DNA from: Loripinus fragilis
Taxonomy: Eukaryota; Mollusca; Bivalvia; Lucinida; Lucinidae
DNA length: 64,000 nucleotides
Direction: 5' to 3'
Assembly: GCA_964019695.1 (NCBI GenBank)
Contig: OZ026517.1
Span: 60,043,478 to 60,107,477 of the forward strand
Below, piece by piece: positions 1-7,181 of this stretch (position 1 is the stretch's first letter; the number at the start of each line of letters is the position of its first letter). Below the pieces are notes generated by a model, which saw nothing but the letters and a program-made list of their open reading frames with translations, had not been told where the DNA came from and searched no databases. A program made the position numbers and the translations under genes.

Positions 1-1991
1 GGCATGGATAAAGAACAGCCCTGTCTAACGCCTCGTTTAATTGGGAAAGTTTCAGATATGTGATTATTTACAATGACTGAAGACGAAATGTCATTATATA
101 GAAGCTTGATCCATTTTATAAAGTTATTATTGAATCCAAACGCTGTCAAAGCATCGAACATATATGACCTAGAGACTCTGTCAAAAGCTTTTTCTTGGTC
201 CAAACAAATGAAGGAGGCTGCCAAGTTTTTCTGATCAACATAATCTACAACGTTGCGTATCAAATGAAGGTTATCAAAAATTGATCGTCCTTTTACCGAG
301 CAAGTTTGATCTATGCCAATGATTTTTGGTAACACTTTTCCAAGTCGAATTGTGATTATTTTTGAAATTATTTTATAATCAATATTTAAAAGTGAAATGG
401 GTCTATAGCATTTCATCTCATCTGACCTAGTTTCGTCTTTGCAAATCAAGGTAATATATGATAATTTCTGAGTTTCAGATAATTCTCCAGCTTCATAGGC
501 TAAATTTATAATCTTACAAAGAACATCACCAAATAAATGAAAGAATTTCAAATAGAAGGCGTTTGTTAGACCGTCACTACCAGGGGATTTATTGGGTTTC
601 ATCTCTTTAAGGGCATGCAAAATTTCATCTTTTTCTATTTTCTTTTCCAGGAAGAGATTATCGGAGTGGTCAATCTTGGGCAAATCATCAAAGAAAAGGG
701 AGTTTAAAGATGAGTCAATAGGTTCTTCACTATACAGAGTTTCATAAAAGGATCTAAAACAGGTAAGTATGTCTTTTGAGTTATTATATGTGTTTGTGTT
801 GTGTTGTATTGTTTTGACTGTTTTGTTTTTGCTTAGTGTTGCTTCTTTTTGAAAAAAATACGCGCTAGGTTTTTCATTTTCTTGTATGGATTGTGTTTTG
901 CTGCGGATCATAGAACCTTTTAAAATGTTATTTTCTATTTCTTTTACCTTAAGTTTGATGTCATTGTATATATGTAGGTCAGATGTGGATTTAAAGTCAA
1001 GTTTCGAATATTGCTTTTTCAACTTTTTTAATTCACCAAATTGTTCCTTGTTTTTAGATTTACTGTAGTCAATACAAAATGTCTTTATTTGATTCTTCAT
1101 ATGATCCCACCATTCCAAAGTTATATTCTTAGTTCTAGAAATAAATTTCCAAAATAGTTCAAAATATCTAAAGAAGTCATTATCATCCAATAATTGATCA
1201 TTAAATTTCCAATAGGATTTGCCAATATCTAAACCACAATCTGCAGCCAAGTTGACTTTTATGAAACTATGGTCCGAGCATGCACAAGGTAAGGTTTGAA
1301 AAGCAATAATAGAGTTACACATATATTTCGAAATATAGAATCTGTCAATTCTAGTACCAACAATATCATAGTTTTGTGTATCGTTTCCAGTTGCAATATT
1401 TGATCTAGTCCAAGTTACAGATTTCTTTTCAGGATTCAAATGTCGAAAACAGTCCGCCAGTCCAAATTTATCAATGATAACTTTAAAAGCTTTAGATCCA
1501 ATGGTACCCTTTTTTGAATTTCCACCAAGTTTATCCAAGTTAGGTTCTAGAATAAAGTTAAAATCACCACTAATGATAACATTTTTTGCCCCAGTTATAT
1601 GATGTGAAAAAGAGTCCAAGAATTCCAATCGTTCTGTAGTATCGCTAGGAAAATATGCATTCACAATTCTAAAGTTTTTAAACCCATCAGTGGCAAAGTC
1701 TAAACGAATTACTCTGCCATAGAAATCTGAGTGGAATTTTTCAATTTGAATGTTATCCTTAATAAGAAGAATTGCTACACCACAAGAATCATCTTTACCA
1801 AAGTTCCATATGATTTTATTTTCCAGTTCTAAAGTTTTTTCAATAGATTTTGCTAAACGTAGGTTATCGACAAAAGTTTCTTGAATCAATAGAATATCAA
1901 TCTTGTTCTGGTCTATAAACTGTTTTATCAATCGGTGTTTATAGTTGGATCTAAATCCGTTTATATTAATGCTTGAGATGTTCAAATCCAT
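1..1991 (-). CDS. LINE ORF2 (endonuclease-reverse transcriptase), partial
   Basis: The ATG lies at 1991-1989, inside the 10-nt overlap ATGGATTTGA with the stop of ORFm. The frame is open to the window edge for 663 codons plus two bases. APE-type endonuclease motifs are readable: SININGFR, QET, GDFN, DRFY and SDH. Reverse transcriptase motifs follow: YRPISLLNIDYK, the motif A segment LDQEKAFD, and motif B RQGCSLSMP, where the window ends before the expected YADD. The codon number up to motif B equals that of copy B, so there is no net indel over 663 residues. By eye the protein is roughly 80-90 percent identical to copy B. The frame has no stops, so the copy may be young, but its 3' half cannot be seen. 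Confidence 0.92.
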   Translation of the reverse strand, partial: MDLNISSININGFRSNYKHRLIKQFIDQNKIDILLIQETFVDNLRLAKSIEKTLELENKIIWNFGKDDSCGVAILLIKDNIQIEKFHSDFYGRVIRLDFATDGFKNFRIVNAYFPSDTTERLEFLDSFSHHITGAKNVIISGDFNFILEPNLDKLGGNSKKGTIGSKAFKVIIDKFGLADCFRHLNPEKKSVTWTRSNIATGNDTQNYDIVGTRIDRFYISKYMCNSIIAFQTLPCACSDHSFIKVNLAADCGLDIGKSYWKFNDQLLDDNDFFRYFELFWKFISRTKNITLEWWDHMKNQIKTFCIDYSKSKNKEQFGELKKLKKQYSKLDFKSTSDLHIYNDIKLKVKEIENNILKGSMIRSKTQSIQENEKPSAYFFQKEATLSKNKTVKTIQHNTNTYNNSKDILTCFRSFYETLYSEEPIDSSLNSLFFDDLPKIDHSDNLFLEKKIEKDEILHALKEMKPNKSPGSDGLTNAFYLKFFHLFGDVLCKIINLAYEAGELSETQKLSYITLICKDETRSDEMKCYRPISLLNIDYKIISKIITIRLGKVLPKIIGIDQTCSVKGRSIFDNLHLIRNVVDYVDQKNLAASFICLDQEKAFDRVSRSYMFDALTAFGFNNNFIKWIKLLYNDISSSVIVNNHISETFPIKRGVRQGCSLSM

Positions 1992-3946
1992 TGAATTGAT
2001 TGAGTTTGATTGCCAAACATATACACAGGACTAAGTTTCAGACTACAGTGAAAATAGGTGATATAATTGCATAATATAAGCAGTGATAGTAGCGTATTGT
2101 TAAAAGGTTCAAAAGTAAGGTATATCGTTGGATAATAATAATAACAATAATTATAATAATAATAGTAATAATAATAGTAGTAATAATAATAGCCATCATT
2201 TTTATGCTTGTTGAGTATATGTGACAGTAGTAATTGCTGTAGTAGTAGTAGTGATAAACGTTGCGAAAAATGTATTTGTTGTTGTTGTAGTAGTAGTAGT
2301 AGTTGTTGTGGTTGTAACGAAATGTTTGGTGATAATAGCAGTGATGGTCGTGGTTGGGAAGGTATTATAAGTGGTAATAGCAATAATGTATGTGAGAATG
2401 ATAGTGTTGGGTATTTCATTTCTCTATCAAAATACTTTGGATTCAGATTGGGTTCTACAAAATGTGAGATCCGATCTGGGTCCAAACTATTTGCAATTAT
2501 TGCTAAGCTATAAAATATTTGCATCACTAATAGTGGTATATGGAAAAGTAGTAGTAATAGTGATGATTGTGGCAAGTACTCATATTTATATTTAGGATTC
2601 AAGAGTTTTGATGCACAAGGTTTAAGATGATGATGATGATAATGATGATGATGATGATGATGATGATTTTCAAATATATACATGTATACATATATACAAT
2701 ATGGGGGTTGGGTATTATTGGATGATATAGGTAAGTATTTCTTGAAAACAGCCAAGAGCCAAAGGAAGTCAAAGGTAGGGTAAATATGGTATAATGTATC
2801 ACAGATATTAATTGTTATTACCGTACAGATATGCACAATAAAAGACGAGTAGTTTGGAGTCTGTACTAACCATAGGGAAATATAAAACCAGAAATTCAAT
2901 CTCAGATTCATCACAAAACATATAATCATGAGGATGTATAGGCTATAGCTTTTAATTTGCGAAATAAAGCAAAATAGCCATAATGCAAATACAGCAGGAA
3001 TAAGGTGTAATGTATTCAACCAAGGTATTTGTACATGTAAAATACTCAGCAGGAATAAGGTAAGTAATAACCAAACGATAAGAGATTTTTCCAATACTGT
3101 ATGTCGTTGTAATTTATCGTCTGCTATAGGAGCGAATTGAGACGATTTTATATACCAAAAATACACCCAGGTAAACCAGTAAATCGATAAAACAGCGTAG
3201 CGCTTGATCAAACATATAGAGAGTGCAGGATTCGAAATATACATGCAGTGTAAAAATAGTGTATGTAAAACAGAGTGTAGCGTGGTCGCGTAGTTACCAT
3301 ATACATGTATTTGTGATTTATCTAAGGTGGCCTGATGAATAGCGTTAATAGTGTACATGTACGAATAGGTCAGACGATTTGAAAACAAGTTGGAACGCTT
3401 TTGCCAAAGCATACAGGCCTCAAAACACATAGATTTGAATGTTGAGGAAAGAGAGGGTTTGATTATTTGGTGGAGGCAGGCTAAAATATAGTGAGATGTG
3501 TTATTGGAACATTTGTATTCATAGTAGGGGTTGGCTGGCCAGTGGAGTTTTGGGGGTATGGGTAAAAGGAAAAATATATATAGGAGTTGATGGTAAAACG
3601 GGAACATTTGGGACGTTATTATTTTAAAAAGCGGGAGCATTAGGGGCTGTATATTGCTATACGAATATATAGGGATAAGTGGAAAAGAGGTAAGGGTATA
3701 ATAAGGAATATAAGTATTTGCTGTGTCAAAAGGTAGATGAGGGGCAATGGGAGTATATGTATTTAAGGGGCAAGGTATAACCTGTAAACATATATAAACA
3801 AACCAGGCAATTATATAGAAGATAATTGCCTTAAAGGTGAAATCGCATAGCATTCTCATAGTCCATACACGTTTCCGGGTCCCACATACCAAGCAAAGAT
3901 TGACATATCCATAGTCCAAAGAGTCATTGTCGATTAACATAGCCAT
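1982..3946 (-). CDS. LINE middle open frame (ORFm), hydrophobic 654-aa product, function unknown
   Basis: The ATG at 3946 lies 8 nt after the ORF1 stop. The frame stays open for 654 codons and its TGA overlaps the ORF2 start. I do not recognise the product. It is rich in Leu, Ile, Tyr and aromatic residues, with several segments that look membrane-spanning, a His run around residues 430-445, and a Tyr run near residue 590. Both runs come from trinucleotide microsatellites. The central third (about residues 200-330) matches copy B best, for example YTINAIHQATLDKS and QIPWLN. Against a real gene: the sense strand is pyrimidine-rich, so stop codons are rare, and a palindromic repeat (2431-2491) lies inside the frame. 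For it: copy B keeps the same start, end and length although the sequences differ strongly. Confidence 0.5.
   Translation of the reverse strand: MAMLIDNDSLDYGYVNLCLVCGTRKRVWTMRMLCDFTFKAIIFYIIAWFVYICLQVIPCPLNTYTPIAPHLPFDTANTYIPYYTLTSFPLIPIYSYSNIQPLMLPLFKIITSQMFPFYHQLLYIFFLLPIPPKLHWPANPYYEYKCSNNTSHYILACLHQIIKPSLSSTFKSMCFEACMLWQKRSNLFSNRLTYSYMYTINAIHQATLDKSQIHVYGNYATTLHSVLHTLFLHCMYISNPALSICLIKRYAVLSIYWFTWVYFWYIKSSQFAPIADDKLQRHTVLEKSLIVWLLLTLFLLSILHVQIPWLNTLHLIPAVFALWLFCFISQIKSYSLYILMIICFVMNLRLNFWFYISLWLVQTPNYSSFIVHICTVITINICDTLYHIYPTFDFLWLLAVFKKYLPISSNNTQPPYCIYVYMYIFENHHHHHHHHYHHHHLKPCASKLLNPKYKYEYLPQSSLLLLLFHIPLLVMQIFYSLAIIANSLDPDRISHFVEPNLNPKYFDREMKYPTLSFSHTLLLLPLIIPSQPRPSLLLSPNISLQPQQLLLLLQQQQIHFSQRLSLLLLQQLLLSHILNKHKNDGYYYYYYYYYYYYYNYCYYYYPTIYLTFEPFNNTLLSLLILCNYITYFHCSLKLSPVYMFGNQTQSIQWI
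2132..2192. repeat. (TAA)n-type microsatellite inside ORFm of copy A
   Basis: Interrupted ATA/TAA triplet run. On the minus strand it is read as TAT codons and gives the Tyr-rich stretch of the ORFm product. Its period of three does not break the frame. Confidence 0.85.
2431..2491. repeat. Imperfect palindrome (hairpin repeat) in copy A
   Basis: Two 28-nt arms (2431-2458 and 2464-2491) are imperfect inverted copies around a 5-nt centre. The arm core TTTGGATTCAGATTGGG resembles the palindromes at 10906-10958, 11192-11244 and 6727-6789, which suggests one palindromic repeat family. It lies inside ORFm without adding a stop. Confidence 0.6.
2626..2668. repeat. (GAT)n microsatellite inside ORFm of copy A
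   Basis: Run of GAT/TGA triplets. In the ORFm frame on the minus strand it reads as CAT codons and yields a His tract. Copy B has a similar tract at the matching place (11323-11371). Confidence 0.85.
3302..3362 (-). other. 61-nt block conserved between the two LINE copies (copy A)
   Basis: This block matches 12020-12080 of copy B at 59 of 61 positions, while the DNA around it is much more diverged. It begins and ends with TACATGTA palindromes. It lies in ORFm and encodes the YTINAIHQATLDKS segment, but third codon positions are conserved too. A nucleotide-level role (RNA structure or cis element) is therefore possible. Confidence 0.7.
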
Positions 3947-3954
3947 TTGATTAC

Positions 3955-5046
3955 TTACTTACTACTCATCAAATCATCAACACCAAGGTTATCATATGGG
4001 TTTGACAACTCAATGGAGGGGGGCTCCTCTGTCCAATCGACCGCTTTTGCTGTTTTATTAGGTGTTAAGTAGTCGTCGTCGGCAGACGAATCCCTACACC
4101 TTTTTGAGCGTTTTTCATTCATCTCAACATCTTCATCATTTTCCTCATCATCTGTAGTGTCAAACATGGACTTCGGCCGTTGCCCGGACCCGGCTTCGTC
4201 AGCCTCCATGCCAACAGACACATCAGCCCCACCCGCCGACACAGCCGTCGCATCATTTGATGCGGCAACCCTATCAGCAGGCACGGCTTCAGCATCCGCT
4301 GAGGAAGGCGCTGGGTCTGGGTCCTTAGATCCAGTCCCAGCACCAACCTGAGGCACAGGTGCCTTAGGCGGGGCCCCAGCACCAGCAGAAGTCCTGTTAT
4401 TCTTGAATAGGCCTGCAAAGGATCTATTATTTGTAGGGCATCTAGACCGTATGTGACCTACTTCTTGACATTTTAAGCAGTAAGGGGGGCGTCCCTGCAT
4501 TGTGACCAGGCAACATTGGCCAGATGGAAACTTGATCAAGTGGGGGATTCTCTGTTTCATTACCTCATCAACTTTCAGAGTTACCTGCCTAACACCATTT
4601 AGCACTGTAACTTTCTCATGAGATGCTCTCATCATACCTATGTCTAGAATCTGACCATACAAAGAAAATACTGTACGTAGTATACTATGATCATAATACA
4701 GAGGGAGCCAATGCACCCTCAAAGTGACCACCTGCTCAGACATCTTCATAACATTCAGAGAGGCTTTGCCAAAACGGAGCTGTTGTATGTCCATTAATTC
4801 CTGGACAGCTTCCTCATCTTTCATTTGCAATGAGTACGAAGAATCAGAATCACTGACCTTGAATAATCCTTCGATCTTCTCTCCATCAATTCCCGCATCT
4901 TCTAGTACTGACAAAAGTTCCCCATAGCTAGGTAGTTGTCTCCTATTCCCTGGATCCGCCGGTATCAACTTCACCGTCTGGTCTAACTTAGTGTTGTTAA
5001 TATGGATGGTTTCTGAACCCTCAAAAATAAACACTGGATCTGCCAT
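3955..5046 (-). CDS. LINE ORF1 protein (zinc-knuckle RNA-binding), copy A
   Basis: The first ATG gives a 363-aa protein; an upstream in-frame TTG was not used. The N-terminal 180 residues look like RNA-binding folds, with a segment VTLRVHWLPLYYD that has an RRM-like strand pattern. One CCHC zinc knuckle follows: C190-x2-C193-x4-H198-x4-C203, ending GHIRSRC. The C-terminal part is Ala/Pro/Asp/Glu-rich and low in complexity, with a basic KRSKRCRD patch (a possible nuclear signal) and the motif PNKTAKA shared with copy B. In LINEs such ORF1 proteins coat the element RNA and act as chaperones. Identity to copy B ORF1 is only about 40-50 percent by eye. The stop is 8 nt before the ORFm start. Confidence 0.88.
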   Translation of the reverse strand: MADPVFIFEGSETIHINNTKLDQTVKLIPADPGNRRQLPSYGELLSVLEDAGIDGEKIEGLFKVSDSDSSYSLQMKDEEAVQELMDIQQLRFGKASLNVMKMSEQVVTLRVHWLPLYYDHSILRTVFSLYGQILDIGMMRASHEKVTVLNGVRQVTLKVDEVMKQRIPHLIKFPSGQCCLVTMQGRPPYCLKCQEVGHIRSRCPTNNRSFAGLFKNNRTSAGAGAPPKAPVPQVGAGTGSKDPDPAPSSADAEAVPADRVAASNDATAVSAGGADVSVGMEADEAGSGQRPKSMFDTTDDEENDEDVEMNEKRSKRCRDSSADDDYLTPNKTAKAVDWTEEPPSIELSNPYDNLGVDDLMSSK

Positions 5047-5065
5047 ATTGGTAGATAAAACCAAG

Positions 5066-5107
5066 AGGACCGCGTGTTGTCACGTTTCCTCTGTACCAGG
5101 TAAGTAT
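5066..5107 (-). pseudogene. U1 snRNA gene 5' remnant, interrupted by LINE copy A
   Basis: Positions 5107-5084 are U1 nt 1-24 without change. From there to about 5066 the match continues with several one-base losses and changes: GTGACAACACGCGGTCCTC in place of the normal GTGATCAACAAGGCGG and what follows. The promoter and spacer to the right (5108-5573) look normal. The rest of this gene lies beyond copy A, outside the window. Confidence 0.85.
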
Positions 5108-5573
5108 GCTTGGACAGCCAAGGCCGTGCCTCTTAAAGCACAAGGATCTCAATTCAAAGTGGTGTGGCGCCACCAGCTCCCAGCTCACGCTTCCACACGG
5201 TTCCCTCGCGCAGCTGCACGCCATGCACGTGCTCCACGCCATGCACGTGCTCCACGAGCCTCTCCTCCAAGCAGCACGAACGAAATCCCACCTGCAGCTC
5301 GCACAATATAAAGGAGGCGCACGCTCAGCCTGAAAAACAAGGACATAAGCGATTAAGCACACAGGCAACGTCGCACATACGTTTCTGACATTCAACGTTT
5401 ACATTGAGAAAGGGCGACAACTCTCCCTTTCAGCAGCTGCAACTGCAAATGCTACCTACTAGCCCACATTCAACCTGCCTGTCGTGGCGTGATCTGGTCT
5501 GCGCGAAAGCACAGGGGTTTTCCGGGATTTCTCGGGATTTTGGAAGGGTTTCTGTTCTGCAATGTCTTTGTTT
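5108..5573. repeat. U1 array spacer between the two LINE-interrupted genes
   Basis: The 466-bp spacer has the same length as in the main array and shows the same elements: the E-box pair, AATATAAAGG, and the GAAAGGG/CCCTTTC hairpin. It shows that copies A and B occupy neighbouring units of the same array. Confidence 0.93.
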
Positions 5574-5703
5574 CAGGGGTTAGCGCGTACGCAGACCCCC
5601 ACACTTATAAATTGCGTACCCGAGTTGTCCACATTTGGGACAATCGCAGCCGTCAGCCCAACCGAAGTGCAATGGAAGGGCCTCCTGCTGGAGGAACCGC
5701 CTT
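5574..5703 (-). pseudogene. U1 snRNA gene 3' part (nt 35-164), interrupted by LINE copy B
   Basis: These 130 bases equal nt 35-164 of the array U1: the 3' side of stem-loop I, stem-loops II-IV and the Sm-like site. They follow directly after the A-rich 3' tail of copy B. The matching 5' part is at 13731-13773. Confidence 0.95.
5695..5703 (-). repeat. Target-site duplication of LINE copy B, 3' side
   Basis: AAGGCGGTT on the U1 sense strand (U1 nt 35-43). It is repeated exactly at 13731-13739. Both 5' junctions also keep a CCTC after it, so the true duplication may be 13 bp with one extra T in copy B. Confidence 0.88.
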
Positions 5704-5743
5704 TTGTTTTTCATAAATTTTAATTAAGTATTTACAATAAAAA

Positions 5744-5769
5744 CCGGTGGGGTGTAAGGCCCCACACGG
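5744..5769 (-). other. Hairpin near the 3' end of LINE copy B
   Basis: CCG plus GTGGGG (5744-5752) pairs with CCCCAC plus CGG (5760-5769), with a single bulged base and a 7-nt loop. It lies about 40 nt from the element 3' end and is strikingly GC-rich in an AT-rich UTR, so it is a candidate recognition structure for target-primed reverse transcription. Confidence 0.6.
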
Positions 5770-6192
5770 CCGGTACCTTTGTCATGCATATACAATAATT
5801 GAAACCCTTAAAAAGACCTATGAAAAAAACTTTATACATCGAAATATGAAAGATAAAAATGTTATAGAGACGTATTTGATAAAGACCTAGATAGATAATT
5901 ATTTGAAATATCTTGCAAGGAAAGAAAAGGAAAGGATAGATATGACTTAGCTACAAAATGAATCCCTTAATATGCACTATGGCGGCATATATTCAACAAT
6001 AGATAAATTGCATTGCGTTTTCACAAACTTAAACCTTAAAAGGTACCGTGTGTAAGTATTTGAGATTACTTGACCACAGACTAAATATTTTATACATTTG
6101 TATTTATGTTTTGCCAGTCTATTAGGTAAAAAAAGAGAAATCTTAGGAAAAATGTTCTGCCTTTCCATGTGTCCCCGGTCATGACACGAGCG

Positions 6193-6211
6193 TTGTGCAC
6201 CTCGTGCACAA
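6193..6211. repeat. Perfect short inverted repeat in the copy B 3' UTR
   Basis: TTGTGCAC (6193-6200) and GTGCACAA (6204-6211) form an 8-bp stem with a CTC loop. A role is not known. Confidence 0.5.
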
Positions 6212-6726
6212 GGCTAGAGTCAGTGACCAAGTTCACATTTCAACCTGGGTCAGCCTTTAACATGGGACATATGTAGGTAATTCAATTCAATAAGGTATAA
6301 GCATAATATATACAATGGCGGACATTGATCACAGAGGGCAAATGGGAGAGTTGGACTTGGGTCGCTCACTATTCCTACTGGGGGAAAGACAAGAACCACT
6401 CACACATCCAAGAGACGAGGGCTCGGGTTCCCTCCCCACTTGGGCGTGGGAGTATTAAAAGGATATCCATAATTTATAGCCTAAATGTGTTGTGCAGGTA
6501 TAATTCAAAATGATCTTAGTCTGTAGTCAAGTCAGAGCTCTACATATATAGTTAGTACAATACAATGAATATTCACAAATGAAATGACAACTCTTTACTG
6601 TTCAGACAGCAACTGCAGTCTGAAAATAGAAAGACTAGTTTAAAACATGTACAAGGTTATTTTCCATAATATAACAAAATGACAATATAAATTGCAAGTA
6701 CCAGAGGAGATAATGGCTACATCATC

Positions 6727-6789
6727 CTGTAGTTTGGACTGAGATGAGTTCTGACATATAGTCAGGTCTGACCTCTGTCCAAAATATAG
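6727..6789. repeat. Imperfect palindrome in the copy B 3' UTR
   Basis: 29-nt arms at 6727-6755 and 6761-6789 around a 5-nt centre. The core TTTGGACTGAGATGAG resembles the other palindromes in both LINE copies. Confidence 0.55.
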
Positions 6790-7181
6790 TAATTCTCATA
6801 AGTCGATGATTTAAGTCACGATTTAAATTAATCTGTGTTAACATATGCCTATAATCTTTTCTTTGGAAACAAAAACAAACAGTGCAGATCCAGATTAGCC
6901 ACTACATAACGCAGCATCCAATCAGGCTCTCCACTGTTTGTTTATATAATGTTATATTAATTTTGGATGAAAAGAAAAATCTAAGAATGGGTAATAGACA
7001 ATCTATTTGGCTTGAAGGGGTAAAAAAGAATAACAAATATTAAAATGAACAATAAACGAAATAAAAGGTATATTTTGCTTTGTCTAATAGGCTGTGGACG
7101 AAAGAAAACAGTGCAAATCAGGAGGAGACGTTAGCTAGGCCCACATCTCATCTGGTCTGTACTGCTTGCAATATTTATAAG

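Larger units (their letters stand above)
1..5065 (-). mobile_element. LINE copy A, U1-inserted, 3' part outside the window
   Basis: This is a non-LTR retrotransposon on the minus strand with ORF1 (3955-5046), a middle open frame ORFm (1982-3946) and the first 663 codons of ORF2 (1-1991). The left window edge cuts it inside the reverse transcriptase. Its 5' end lies about 19 nt before the ORF1 ATG, where the sequence passes into a U1 snRNA gene of the tandem array, in the same orientation as U1. It is homologous to the complete copy B over its whole visible length. The two agree closely in ORF2 but only loosely in ORF1 and ORFm, so they are different lineages and not a recent duplication. The Tx1-like assignment is from domain order and motifs. 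Confidence 0.9.
5704..7181 (-). other. 3' UTR of LINE copy B
   Basis: This 1478-nt AT-rich region after the ORF2 stop holds no long frame. Toward the 3' end it carries a hairpin (5744-5769) and an ATTAAA signal (5719-5724), 15 nt before the junction with U1. Upstream are a palindromic repeat (6727-6789) and a perfect 8-bp inverted repeat TTGTGCAC/GTGCACAA with a 3-nt loop (6193-6211). The 3' region is where the reverse transcriptase of site-specific LINEs usually recognises its own RNA. Confidence 0.8.

Noticed and set aside
2208..2595. Cys- and Ser-rich frames on the plus strand opposite ORFm of copy A
   Set aside because: They arise from TGT/AGT-type triplet repeats on the antisense strand and are not kept in copy B.
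3955..5064. Longer ORF1 of copy A starting at a TTG (5064)
   Set aside because: A downstream ATG (5046) gives a start that aligns with the copy B start region; TTG starts are rare in animals.
5021..5395. Protein frame reading across the LINE/U1 junction and the U1 spacer
   Set aside because: It is a by-product of the repeat unit and ends in the LINE leader.
6367..6460. tRNA-derived SINE in the copy B 3' UTR, from a GGGTTCCCTCCC stretch resembling a B box
   Set aside because: No A box at a fitting distance and no tRNA-like fold were seen.
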